Assembly (NCBI GenBank): GCA_013043685.1
Contig: JABDNT010000002.1
Span: 1-64,000 of the forward strand
DNA from: Flavobacteriaceae bacterium
GTDB taxonomy: Bacteria > Bacteroidota > Bacteroidia > Flavobacteriales > Flavobacteriaceae
Direction: 5' to 3'
Length of the DNA: 64,000 bases
The notes beneath the pieces were generated by a model that saw only the letters and a list, made by a program, of their open reading frames with translations, was not told the DNA's origin and did no database searches. Numbering within the stretch: the stretch's first letter is position 1; the number at the start of each line of letters is the position of its first letter. Positions 26,610 to 35,650 of this stretch are shown one piece after another. The position numbers and the translations under genes are program-made.

Positions 26610-27212
26610 TTACGGTTGAATCATTTTCATCTCCCAGCCATCTTTTTTCTTATGAAACACCCTGCGGTAATGCAACCTGGTTTTCCTGAACTCCATGAAT
26701 TCATAACGTATGGGTTCAACTTTAAACCCTTTCCAGTGTTCCGGTCTTTCGATTCTTTCATCCTTCAACTCATTGAACATTACTCGATACCTTTCCTGGA
26801 GAATTTCCCAGGAAGGCAGATTCGCTCCTTGTTCGCTTATCAGGCTTACTACCTGTGAGCCTTTATTTCGCTTCTCGAAAACGAAATCTGCAGTTTCTTC
26901 GTCCAGTTCGGAAGCAATCCCCTGAATTCGGATCTGTCGCATTGATTCTTCCCACCAAAATGTGAGAGCAACTTTCTTAGATGCTTTAATCTCAATTGAC
27001 TTTAATGAGTTGATGGGCGTTCCAAAAATCAAGTAAGGGTACTCGAGTAACTTGATAGAAACATTCCTGGCATTTGGATATCCATCCATCCCAACGGTTG
27101 ATAATACGCAGGCACCTGTATAATTGCTTCTGGATTTAGATGTATGCTCATGGAGCCAATGCGCGAAAACCATAAATGGTACAGGCTGCTCCTGAACTTC
27201 CAAATCCTTCAT
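26610..27212 (-). CDS. pdxH: Pyridoxamine/pyridoxine 5'-phosphate oxidase
   Basis: PdxH uses FMN to oxidise pyridoxine or pyridoxamine phosphate to PLP. The start is set at 27212 (200 residues), where ATG overlaps the stop of the upstream dioxygenase gene by one base (TGATG). Family features are GYPNARNVSIKLLE near residue 50, FWWEESMRQIRIQGIASEL in the FMN-binding barrel, SQVVSLISEQGANLPSW in the middle, and the C-terminal RLHYRR segment that in PdxH binds the substrate phosphate. Coupling with the 3-hydroxyanthranilate dioxygenase gene is notable because kynureninase, one step upstream in that pathway, needs PLP. Confidence 0.88.
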   Translation of the reverse strand: MKDLEVQEQPVPFMVFAHWLHEHTSKSRSNYTGACVLSTVGMDGYPNARNVSIKLLEYPYLIFGTPINSLKSIEIKASKKVALTFWWEESMRQIRIQGIASELDEETADFVFEKRNKGSQVVSLISEQGANLPSWEILQERYRVMFNELKDERIERPEHWKGFKVEPIRYEFMEFRKTRLHYRRVFHKKKDGWEMKMIQP

Positions 27213-27751
27213 CAATCCTGACTTACAAATCTTGGATCCGATTCCATAACGGTTCCGCAATTATTGCAGGTCCGAAGTTCTTCGGAACCATAGAAATCTA
27301 TAAAATGTTTCAGAAAATCCTTCTCAATATCGTGCAGTGGGAAATACACTTCATGTAGTTTGTTGTTACAGTTGTCGCAGAACCACAGCAGCCCGTCCTT
27401 GGCATCGATATCGGTTCGCTTGCGTTCTACCACCAGGCCAATGGATCCCTCGCTGCGGGAAGGTGAATGCGGAACTTTTGCGGGATGCAGATACATATCT
27501 CCCGGGCCTAACTTCATAACCTTTCGTTCTCCATCTTCCTGGATAATAACTTCAATATTCCCTTCAAGCTGATAAAACAGTTCTTCGGTTTCGTTATAAT
27601 GATAATCCTTTCTGGCGTTTGGCCCCGCAACTATCATTACAATATAATCCTCTGCATCCTTATAGAGATTTTTGTTTCCAACAGGAGGTTTGAGGAGGTC
27701 TCTGTTTTCTTCAACCCATTGGGTTAAATTGAAAGGTTTAGGAATAGCCAT
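27212..27751 (-). CDS. nbaC: 3-hydroxyanthranilate 3,4-dioxygenase
   Basis: Opens the ring of 3-hydroxyanthranilate in the kynurenine route of tryptophan breakdown, giving the precursor of quinolinate and NAD. The 179-residue cupin has the iron ligands His51, Glu57 and His95 at exactly the positions known for the bacterial enzyme, and the C-terminal rubredoxin-like site Cys125, Cys128, Cys162 and Cys165 is complete. Kynureninase and kynurenine 3-monooxygenase genes are not in the window. The start codon lies inside the 3' arm of a perfect hairpin (27750-27789), which suggests control of translation. Confidence 0.96.
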   Translation of the reverse strand: MAIPKPFNLTQWVEENRDLLKPPVGNKNLYKDAEDYIVMIVAGPNARKDYHYNETEELFYQLEGNIEVIIQEDGERKVMKLGPGDMYLHPAKVPHSPSRSEGSIGLVVERKRTDIDAKDGLLWFCDNCNNKLHEVYFPLHDIEKDFLKHFIDFYGSEELRTCNNCGTVMESDPRFVSQD

Positions 27752-27789
27752 TGCCGTATTTTTATGTTATTTCATAAAAATACGGCAAT
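27750..27789 (-). promoter_or_regulatory. Perfect 17-bp inverted repeat spanning the nbaC start codon
   Basis: Arms 27750-27766 and 27773-27789 are exact reverse complements with a 6-base loop (27767-27772). On the minus strand the hairpin's 3' arm ends with the A and T of the nbaC ATG. No T-run follows, so it is not a terminator in that direction. It may be an operator for a dimeric regulator or an RNA hairpin that hides the ribosome-binding region. Confidence 0.7.
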
Positions 27790-27814
27790 TGAGTAACTTA
27801 TAAAAAAAGTAGTC

Positions 27815-28318
27815 TTATTTTCTATAAAAAAGCTGGGTGAAATAGTAGTCACCTCTTTCGTTCTGAATAATTCCAAAACCAGAATGGGTGTACAAACCTT
27901 CAATAATTTTTTTATGTCCCGGGCTATTTAACCAGGCAAAAACAACATCTTCGGCGGTCTCATATCCATAAGCAACATTTTCGCCAACTATTAAAGCACC
28001 TCTTTCTTTTAACGCTTTCGATCGTACGTTAAAATTATCATGGCTTATCATGGCTTTCCTAATCATATATTGGGTGTGTTCAACCGCATAAGCCGAGGCG
28101 TAAGTCTGATCTCTTTTAAGTTCGGTAAGTCCTTCAGATACCCTGTGCTGATTTACAAGATCGAGAATGGCGTCGGCCAATTCCCAATTGGTTTCCTGAG
28201 CAAGGTTAAGGTCAATTGTGTAGTCGGCTTCTTCTACAACTACAGCTTCGTCTTTGGAGCATGAAACTACGGTCGCAAAAAGGACCATAGCCAGTAGGCT
28301 TGATTTTATAAGGTTCAT
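27815..28318 (-). CDS. CAP/SCP-domain lipoprotein
   Basis: A 167-residue lipoprotein: signal peptide MNLIKSSLLAMVLFATVVS before Cys20, then an acidic linker and a CAP (cysteine-rich secretory protein, SCP/PR1) domain. CAP hallmarks are NQHRVSEGLTEL, the His in AYAVEHTQYM, ISHDNFNVRSKAL, VGENVAYGYETAEDVVFAW and the final SPGHKKIIEGLYTHSGFGI. Bacterial CAP proteins are extracytoplasmic and bind lipids or have unknown enzymatic roles. A TATATTTG element lies 38 bases before the start. Its stop is 63 bases upstream of nbaC. Confidence 0.9.
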   Translation of the reverse strand: MNLIKSSLLAMVLFATVVSCSKDEAVVVEEADYTIDLNLAQETNWELADAILDLVNQHRVSEGLTELKRDQTYASAYAVEHTQYMIRKAMISHDNFNVRSKALKERGALIVGENVAYGYETAEDVVFAWLNSPGHKKIIEGLYTHSGFGIIQNERGDYYFTQLFYRK

Positions 28319-28356
28319 AAGCGGGGGGGCATCAAATTTGGGGCATGATGCTGGGT

Positions 28357-28364
28357 CAAATATA
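28357..28364 (-). promoter_or_regulatory. -7 promoter element of the CAP gene
   Basis: Minus-strand TATATTTG, an exact TAnnTTTG match, 38 bases before the ATG at 28318. Confidence 0.6.
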
Positions 28365-28522
28365 GAAAAAAAAAGATATAAAAGTGTATTTCAACGTATT
28401 TTTTATGCATTTAATCGATGAAATGCACGCTTTCTGTAGGAAATAATTGATTATAAAATCATCTTACTCCTCGGAAAACAAGGGTTTTTATGGTATCTTC
28501 GGAATTCAGAAAAAAAATCATT

Positions 28523-29581
28523 ATGACTAAAATTTTTTCCTTTTTATTCACTGTTGTCCTGGTATTTAGCTGTGGAAATGATAAAAATGTGGCCGAAAAC
28601 GCATCGACTTCTTCTGAAAAAACCAGCGGAAAGAATCCCACATTCGGACTAGTAATTCACGGCGGAGCTGGCACCATTTTGAAGGAAAATATGAGCGATT
28701 CCCTGGAAGCCGCATATACGTCCAAACTGGAAGAAGCAATTCGCGTGGGTCACAAGATTCTCGAAAACGGGGGGTCCGCTATGGAAGCAGTGACGAAAAC
28801 CATTAACGTAATGGAAGATTCTCCGCTTTTCAATGCGGGTAAAGGAGCCGTGTTCACTCATGATGAAACGAATGAACTGGATGCCTCGGTAATGGATGGG
28901 GCAACTTTGAACGCAGGCGCTGTAGCCGGAGTTACCGGTATAAAGAATCCAATAGATCTGGCCGTAGAAGTAATGAACAATTCTCCACATGTAATGCTAA
29001 GTGGTAAAGGAGCCGAGATTTTTGCTAAAGAGAGAGGTATCGAACTTGTGGATCCCTCCTATTTTTACACAGAAAGGCGTTTCCAGTCTCTAAAACGAAT
29101 AAAGGAACGCGAAAAGGAAAATAAGATATCTGTTGCAAACGAAGATACATTCATAAAAAACTCAAAATACGGTACGGTTGGCTGCGCTGCCCTGGATAAG
29201 AACGGCAATCTCGCGGCAGGAACTTCCACAGGAGGAATGACCAACAAAAAATGGAATCGCATTGGGGACGCTCCTATTATTGGTGCCGGCACCTACGCCA
29301 ATAATGCTACCTGCGCGGTGTCCTCTACCGGCTGGGGTGAGTATTTTATCAGGGCCATGGTTGCACATGATATATCCGCTATGATGGAATACAAAGGTGT
29401 TAGCCTTCAGGACGCTGCTTCGGATGTAATTCAGAAAAAGCTGTCCGAATTAGGCGGTACTGGAGGGATAGTCGCCATTGACAAGGACGGGAACATTTCC
29501 ATGGAATTTAATACAGCAGGGATGTACAGGGCACACATGAATGCCCAAGGTGAATTAACTATCGGAATTTATAAAGAATAA
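28523..29581 (+). CDS. Isoaspartyl peptidase/L-asparaginase, plant type (Ntn hydrolase), lipoprotein
   Basis: Start moved to the ATG at 28523 (352 residues): MTKIFSFLFTVVLVFS before Cys17 is a lipoprotein signal, so the enzyme is extracytoplasmic. The family 2 asparaginase fold is clear: LVIHGGAGTI near residue 42, the alpha-beta cleavage site with the nucleophile Thr218 in KYGTVGCAALDKNGNLAAGT, then the Thr in the following ASTGGM-like stretch (AGTSTGGMTNK) and WGEYFIRAM. These enzymes self-cleave and remove isoaspartyl residues or deaminate asparagine. Promoter-like TATCTTCG lies at 28494-28501. The next gene starts 3 bases after its stop. Confidence 0.93.
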   Translation: MTKIFSFLFTVVLVFSCGNDKNVAENASTSSEKTSGKNPTFGLVIHGGAGTILKENMSDSLEAAYTSKLEEAIRVGHKILENGGSAMEAVTKTINVMEDSPLFNAGKGAVFTHDETNELDASVMDGATLNAGAVAGVTGIKNPIDLAVEVMNNSPHVMLSGKGAEIFAKERGIELVDPSYFYTERRFQSLKRIKEREKENKISVANEDTFIKNSKYGTVGCAALDKNGNLAAGTSTGGMTNKKWNRIGDAPIIGAGTYANNATCAVSSTGWGEYFIRAMVAHDISAMMEYKGVSLQDAASDVIQKKLSELGGTGGIVAIDKDGNISMEFNTAGMYRAHMNAQGELTIGIYKE

Positions 29582-29584
29582 ATT

Positions 29585-29887
29585 ATGTCCTCTTATTACG
29601 CTGTAATCTTCACCAGCCTGTTAACTGATAATACAGCGGGCTATTCGGAAATGGCCCATAAAATGGAAGAATTGGCTAAAAAGCAGCCCGGATATATTGG
29701 TTTTGAAAGCGCCAGAGAAGAACTGGGGGTGACCATTAGTTATTGGGAAAGCATTGAAGCAATAAAAAAGTGGAAAGAAAATATTGATCATCTGGACGCA
29801 CAGCAAAAAGGCAGAGATCAATGGTATCGCTGGTACAAAACACGAATTTGCAAAGTAGAGCGGGAATACGAGTTCGAGCGGTCTTAA
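29585..29887 (+). CDS. Antibiotic biosynthesis monooxygenase (ABM) fold protein
   Basis: A 100-residue protein with the ferredoxin-like ABM fold: YYAVIFTSLLTDNTAGYSEM at the start, LAKKQPGYIGFESAREELG and then VTISYWESIEAIKKWKENIDHL. The W-x-S-x-E pattern in the last strand and helix is typical of the YgiN/HmoA-like group. Members include quinol monooxygenases and haem-degrading enzymes, but many have no known activity. It is directly downstream of the asparaginase gene and likely co-transcribed. Confidence 0.87.
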   Translation: MSSYYAVIFTSLLTDNTAGYSEMAHKMEELAKKQPGYIGFESAREELGVTISYWESIEAIKKWKENIDHLDAQQKGRDQWYRWYKTRICKVEREYEFERS

Positions 29888-30040
29888 CATGATGTTCTTG
29901 TTAAACTTCTGCCAAATGTTAAATCCTGCATACGAAGGAGTATAATTCTTGCGTTAATGCTTCAACCCTTTCCCACCCAGCAGGCGATTTTACGTATTCA
30001 ACGGATTGTGCTCATTTCTCAGTTTGCTGACGAGACCGCC

Positions 30041-30071
30041 TTTGTGCTACCACCCTTTTATTGTACTTTTA
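30041..30071 (+). promoter_or_regulatory. Promoter of the alpha-2-macroglobulin gene
   Basis: TTTG (30041-30044), a 19-base spacer, and TACTTTTA (30064-30071) fit the Bacteroidota TTTG-N19-TAnnTTTG promoter. The A of the ATG is 21 bases downstream. This position rules out starting the protein at the upstream ATG at 29957. Confidence 0.7.
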
Positions 30072-30091
30072 ATACCGCTAAACCATCGCTT

Positions 30092-33000
30092 ATGAAATCA
30101 CTGCTTCGCCTCACCGCACTGGCTGTTATGATCCTTTTATTTGCCTGTAAGGACAAGACCCAAACTTCTCAAACCGATAATCTGTTCAAGTTTAAAAATT
30201 ACATTTCCAATCATACTTATGGAAATCAAAGTATAGCCCTCCCAATACGAATTGAGTTAGCACAACCTTTGGAACAATTCGAGATCACGCAGGAGATAGA
30301 TTCCGACTATCTAAAAATTCTTCCGAAGACAGAAGGTACGCTTATCGTTGAGAATAGAACCACCCTGATCTTTCAACCTGATGCACTACTTAAACCAGAT
30401 ACGGCATATTCGGTGACCGTGAAATTATCAGAATTATACGAGGACATAGGCAGAGAATTTAAAAATTACACTTTTGCTTTTAAGACCATCACACCTAACT
30501 TCAAGATCAGTCTCGACAACCTACAGTCTTACAGCAAGGAGTGGCAATATGTTACAGGGTACCTGGAAGCAGCAGATATAATTCCCCTCGAAACTGCCAA
30601 AAAACTGGTCTCGGGCAGCCAGGGTAGTAAACAACTTAAAATTCAATGGCCGGACGACGAATCCTCCGCGAGATATTTTGCTTTTACGATTGACAGTATT
30701 CAAAGAAAGGTTGACGATTCAGAGATCATAGTCAGCTGGGACGGAGATCCTATTGAAGCGGATACGAAGGGTTCCAATACATTCCCCATCCCGGGTCAAA
30801 ATAATTTCACTGTGGTGGACGCAAGAAATTCACATTCTCCCCAGGCTTCATTAACGATAAATTTTTCCGATCCGATTAAGGAGAATCAGGATTTTGCGGG
30901 ACTTATTACCATTGAAAATGCACAAGACCTTCGATTTGAAGTAGATGGCAACGTATTAACTGTCTATCCTACTGCGCGTCTAACCGGCACATCTCGAGTC
31001 ACAATCTTTAATGGAATAAAGAATAGTGACGGTTATGGTTTGAAAAAGGAATTTTCCGAACTAATTTCATTTGAGCAAATAAAGCCAGCGGTTCGTTTGA
31101 TCTCAAACGGTGTAATACTCCCGAATGCTGTGTCCACACCTCTTTATTTTGAGGCTGTGAATTTGAAATCGGTCAACATCAGGATCATTAAAGTTTTCGA
31201 AAACAATATGCTGCAATTCCTGCAAACATCGAATTTGAATAGTACAAATAACTACAATATTCGACGTGTGGGAAGAAGGGTTGCTACCCGTACCATGCAA
31301 TTGGAGGAAGAAGGGATCACTACCGAGGGGCTATGGACGGCATACGCAGTAAACCTATCCGAATTTTTTCAGGCAGATCCCGGTGCCCTCTACCAGGTGG
31401 AATTCAGTTTTGATAAGGATAATTCCATTTACGATTGTTCAGATTCTGATGATGGAAATCCCGAAGACGATTATATCGAATATGCTGATGCTTCTAACCT
31501 GGACGAAGACGAGCGGGAGGAACGCTACTGGGATAACGAGATATATCGATGGAGAACATATACCTATAATTGGGAACAAAGGGATAATCCTTGTCATGCA
31601 GCTTATTACAATGAAGACCGCAATATTACCGCGAATATCATCGGAAGTAATCTGGGGCTAATTGTAAAAAAAGGAAAGAATAAGACCTATCATCTTGCAA
31701 CATCGAACCTTATAACAGCAGATCCTGAGGCTTCTGTCAAGATAAACCTCTATAACTATCAACAGCAGTTGGTGAAGAGCACAACGACTGATGGGAATGG
31801 ACTTGCCGTTTTCGATAGTGATAAAGCTATTGCATTTGCAGTCGCCGTAAAAGGAAATAATTACGCTTATGTGAAACTGGATGACGGTAATGCTCTTTCC
31901 TTAAGTAAATTTGATGTTTCGGGAAAGGAATTACAGAAAGGCCTAAAAGGATTCATGTATACGGAGCGAGGTGTGCACCGCCCTGGCGATAGTATTCATC
32001 TAACATTTGTACTGAATGATCTGTCGAATCCATTACCCGCAGATCATCCGGTTACCCTCCAGCTGAAGGATGCAAGGGGCAAGTTGGTAGAACGAAAGGT
32101 TATCAATGGCAAAGCTTCAAAAAATGGAATAACTAAAGACAATTTCTACTATTTTCCTTTAGCCACCGAGGCGTCTGCGCCCACTGGCAACTGGAACGCT
32201 TCTATCAGCGTGGGCGGCGTAAATTTTTCAAAAACCCTGAAGGTCGCCACGGTAAAGCCTAACCGATTAAAGATTAAACTGAATTTTGACGATGATGTCC
32301 TGGATGCAAGTAAACCGGTATCGGGAAATGCCGAAGCATCCTGGTTACATGGAGCTCCGGCGAGAAAAATGAGAATTGAAATGGATGCTACCCTCAGATC
32401 TACGGCAACAGCATTCGATAAGTTCAATGGGTTTATCTTCAATGATCCCGTAAGGACCTTTGAAGAGGTGGACCTGCCCGTTATAGATTCGAATCTTTCG
32501 GATGATGGGAAAATAAACTTTTCGGAAAAATTTAATATCAGTAAGAAAGCACCAGGGATGCTCCGTGCGACCTTCCTCACGAAAGTCTACGAAGGAGGAG
32601 GTGATTTTTCAATTGACGTATTCACCAAAAACCTATCTCCTTATTCCCATTTCGTTGGCTTGCGATCTCCTAAGCCGCATCGATATGGCTCTTATTTTAC
32701 CGATCAGAAAACGGAATTCGAGATCGCAACGGCAGATGCTCAGGGGAATCCGGCTGGTAACAGAACCGTTGAAGTTCAGGTATACAGGATAGAATGGCGA
32801 TGGTGGTGGAGTCGCGGACGAGATAATCTGTCCAGATATGAAAATGCCGAAGTTCACAGGCCTTATAAGAAATTCAATGTATCCACCGGAAACAATGGTA
32901 AAGGCACTTTTAGTCTGAATATTCCTGAAGACGATGGTGGAAGATACCTTATTCGGATTATCGATAATGAGTCCGGCCATGCGACGGGCCGAATTACATA

Positions 33001-35647
33001 TTTTTACAGGAATTGGTGGCGGCAACCGGCCGATGGCGATTCGGAAAGTACAAAAATGTTAGTGTTCTCAGCCGATAAAGACTCGTATGAAGTTGGTGAG
33101 GAAGCTAAAATAACATTCCCTTCAGGCAGTGAGGGACGTGCATTGTTGAGCATCGAAAATGGAACTGAAGTTCTTTCTACTCAATGGATCGAAACAAAAA
33201 AAGGGGAAACCAATGCCACAGTAAAATTGACCAAAGAAATGACACCCAACGTGTACGTGAACATTTCCCTACTCCAGCCTCACGAACAAACTAAAAATGA
33301 TCTTCCTATCCGATTATACGGTGTGATTCCAATACTCGTGGAAGATCCCACCACCAAATTAAGCCCGGTACTCGATATGCCAAAGGTGTTGAAACCAGAA
33401 GAGAAATTTAGCATTAATGTTTCTGAAGAAAGTAATAAAGCAATGACCTATACCATTGCCGTGGTGGACGAAGGACTGCTGGACTTAACCCGTTTTAAAA
33501 CTCCCGAAATTCACAAGGCGTTCTATACCCGGGAAGCCCTGGGAGTAAAAACCTTCGACCTCTACGATTATATTATCGGGGCGTATTCTGGAAGTGTGGA
33601 TAATATTTATGCCGTGGGAGGAGGTGACGAAGCCGCCGGAGCTAAAAACCGGAAGGCTGATCGTTTTAAACCTGTGGTAAAATTCATGGGCCCTTTTACC
33701 CTTGAGAAGGGGAAATCTGCTTCGCATGAACTGGTAATGCCCAATTACATTGGCTCTGTGAGAACTATGATCGTTGCAGGAGACAATCGTGTTGGCGCCT
33801 ATGGTAAATCAGACATTACAACGCCCGTTAGAAAACCATTGATGGTTTTGGCTTCATTGCCCAGAAAATTGTCTCCAGGTGAGAAAGTGACATTGCCTGT
33901 TACGGTATTTGCTATGGAAAAGAAAGTTAAAAATGCAAATATTACTGTAAACGTTGGGGATGCATTAAAGCCTATTGGAGGGAGCACGAAAAGCCTCTCT
34001 TTTATAGAGCCCGGTGAGCAGATTGTAAATTTTGAGTTCGAGGTTTTACCAGCCTCGGAATTTCAAACCATAGAGGTTGTAGCTACAGGGAATGGTGAGA
34101 AAGCGACTTATGAAGTTGAAATTGATGTTGAAAATCCAAATCCGATATCGCAAAAATCAACGCTCCATACTTTAGATGCTAATGCATCCCAAACTATAAC
34201 ATTCGAAACGTATGGCGTTGCTGGAACGAATGCAGCTACACTTGAATTCTCAACTCTTCCTCCAATGGATTTCAATCGGCGAATGGGCTTCCTTATTCGT
34301 TATCCCCATGGTTGTATCGAACAAACTACGTCCGGTGCGTTCCCTCAATTATACCTTGCTGATATCTTCGATCTAACGCTTGATAAAAAGCAAAAAATGG
34401 AGAAGAATGTGAAGTCGGCCATCCGAAAACTAAACAATTTTCAACGCCCTAATGGCGGACTTGGTTATTGGCCAGGAGAAAGCGAAATTAATAAATGGGG
34501 AACCAACTATGCCGGCCATTTTATGCTGGAAGCAAAAGAAAAAGGATACGCATTACCTATAACATTTATGAGTAACTGGTTGCGTTATCAGAAAACTGCA
34601 GCCAGACAATGGAGAAGCAATAGTACTTCTTATAATTCAAGTCATATACAGGCATACCGGTTATTCACTTTAGCATTGGCTGGGCAACCTGAACTGGCTG
34701 CGATGAACCGTCTTAGAGAATCGGGAAATATGAGCAACGACGCTAAATGGCGTCTGGCAGCAGCCTATGCATTGGCAGGGAAAAAGAAGGCAGCTAACGA
34801 TTTGGCTAAGACGGCAAATATCAATTTCCAGCCTCAGAAATATAATTATTACAGCTATGGATCTTCCTTCCGAAATAAAGCAATGGCCCTGGAAACAATG
34901 GTCATCCTCGGGGACGAACGCCAGCGCGAAATGGCAATATCACTGGCTAAAGGTCTGTCCTCAGGAAATTGGTACAGTACCCAGGAATCGGCTTATGCCC
35001 TATTGGCATTATCAAAAATGATCGGAAAGAATGGTGGGAAAGCAATAAATGTTTCTTATTCGCTCAGAGGCGACGCTGCGAACGTAAATTCCGATCGTGC
35101 CATTGCGGAACGCGATCTGGAGGTGAATATGGGCACCAATACCGTCACGATTTCAAATAAAAAGGCCAATGTTGTATACGTCACCCTTTCACAACAAGGT
35201 AAATTACCGCTGGGTGATGAACTTAATGAGCAAAGAAATCTGAGTGTTCAAACCCAATTCCTGGATGGGGACGAAGTGCCCTTGAATGTTTCAAAACTTA
35301 GACAAGGCAGTGAGATCAATATGAAGGTTACAGTTACCAACACCTCGAATGACTACGTTGATAATGTCGCACTAACTCAAATTTTACCAAGCGGTTGGGA
35401 AATTGTGAATACGAGTTTTACAGAACTTGGAGGCGGTGCTTCCGGCGTAGCACGTTATACCGATATTAGAGACGACCGTGTAAATTTCTACTTCGATATT
35501 CATCGTAAAAAGACGAGAACCTTTACCCTTAAACTAAACGCATCCTATCTCGGAAATTATTATCTGCCCGGAACCCAGGCGGAAGCGATGTACGATAATA
35601 CCTATTATGCCAGGAATAAGGGACGATGGGTGGTGGTTGAGAAATAA
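30092..35647 (+). CDS. Bacterial alpha-2-macroglobulin lipoprotein with thioester site
   Basis: A 1851-residue envelope lipoprotein, probably periplasmic. Start set at 30092, giving the signal peptide MKSLLRLTALAVMILLFA before Cys19. Several macroglobulin (MG) domains with MG2-like repeats fill the first ~1100 residues; a bait-region-like segment and the A2M core follow, with the thioester motif GCIEQ at about residues 1407-1411 (Cys1408) intact, then the alpha-alpha thioester domain (LNNFQRPNGGLGYWPG) and a C-terminal receptor-like beta domain. In bacteria this protein traps proteases and guards the cell envelope. An acidic, Tyr/Trp-rich insert with paired Cys (about residues 445-510) looks lineage-specific. 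The stop is 3 bases before pbpC. Confidence 0.94.
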   Translation: MKSLLRLTALAVMILLFACKDKTQTSQTDNLFKFKNYISNHTYGNQSIALPIRIELAQPLEQFEITQEIDSDYLKILPKTEGTLIVENRTTLIFQPDALLKPDTAYSVTVKLSELYEDIGREFKNYTFAFKTITPNFKISLDNLQSYSKEWQYVTGYLEAADIIPLETAKKLVSGSQGSKQLKIQWPDDESSARYFAFTIDSIQRKVDDSEIIVSWDGDPIEADTKGSNTFPIPGQNNFTVVDARNSHSPQASLTINFSDPIKENQDFAGLITIENAQDLRFEVDGNVLTVYPTARLTGTSRVTIFNGIKNSDGYGLKKEFSELISFEQIKPAVRLISNGVILPNAVSTPLYFEAVNLKSVNIRIIKVFENNMLQFLQTSNLNSTNNYNIRRVGRRVATRTMQLEEEGITTEGLWTAYAVNLSEFFQADPGALYQVEFSFDKDNSIYDCSDSDDGNPEDDYIEYADASNLDEDEREERYWDNEIYRWRTYTYNWEQRDNPCHAAYYNEDRNITANIIGSNLGLIVKKGKNKTYHLATSNLITADPEASVKINLYNYQQQLVKSTTTDGNGLAVFDSDKAIAFAVAVKGNNYAYVKLDDGNALSLSKFDVSGKELQKGLKGFMYTERGVHRPGDSIHLTFVLNDLSNPLPADHPVTLQLKDARGKLVERKVINGKASKNGITKDNFYYFPLATEASAPTGNWNASISVGGVNFSKTLKVATVKPNRLKIKLNFDDDVLDASKPVSGNAEASWLHGAPARKMRIEMDATLRSTATAFDKFNGFIFNDPVRTFEEVDLPVIDSNLSDDGKINFSEKFNISKKAPGMLRATFLTKVYEGGGDFSIDVFTKNLSPYSHFVGLRSPKPHRYGSYFTDQKTEFEIATADAQGNPAGNRTVEVQVYRIEWRWWWSRGRDNLSRYENAEVHRPYKKFNVSTGNNGKGTFSLNIPEDDGGRYLIRIIDNESGHATGRITYFYRNWWRQPADGDSESTKMLVFSADKDSYEVGEEAKITFPSGSEGRALLSIENGTEVLSTQWIETKKGETNATVKLTKEMTPNVYVNISLLQPHEQTKNDLPIRLYGVIPILVEDPTTKLSPVLDMPKVLKPEEKFSINVSEESNKAMTYTIAVVDEGLLDLTRFKTPEIHKAFYTREALGVKTFDLYDYIIGAYSGSVDNIYAVGGGDEAAGAKNRKADRFKPVVKFMGPFTLEKGKSASHELVMPNYIGSVRTMIVAGDNRVGAYGKSDITTPVRKPLMVLASLPRKLSPGEKVTLPVTVFAMEKKVKNANITVNVGDALKPIGGSTKSLSFIEPGEQIVNFEFEVLPASEFQTIEVVATGNGEKATYEVEIDVENPNPISQKSTLHTLDANASQTITFETYGVAGTNAATLEFSTLPPMDFNRRMGFLIRYPHGCIEQTTSGAFPQLYLADIFDLTLDKKQKMEKNVKSAIRKLNNFQRPNGGLGYWPGESEINKWGTNYAGHFMLEAKEKGYALPITFMSNWLRYQKTAARQWRSNSTSYNSSHIQAYRLFTLALAGQPELAAMNRLRESGNMSNDAKWRLAAAYALAGKKKAANDLAKTANINFQPQKYNYYSYGSSFRNKAMALETMVILGDERQREMAISLAKGLSSGNWYSTQESAYALLALSKMIGKNGGKAINVSYSLRGDAANVNSDRAIAERDLEVNMGTNTVTISNKKANVVYVTLSQQGKLPLGDELNEQRNLSVQTQFLDGDEVPLNVSKLRQGSEINMKVTVTNTSNDYVDNVALTQILPSGWEIVNTSFTELGGGASGVARYTDIRDDRVNFYFDIHRKKTRTFTLKLNASYLGNYYLPGTQAEAMYDNTYYARNKGRWVVVEK

Positions 35648-35650
35648 ATA

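Noticed and set aside
28398-28430. GCATTT/AAATGC inverted repeat upstream of the asparaginase gene
   Set aside because: Only a 6-bp stem with an 8-base loop, no T-run, common by chance in an AT-rich gap.
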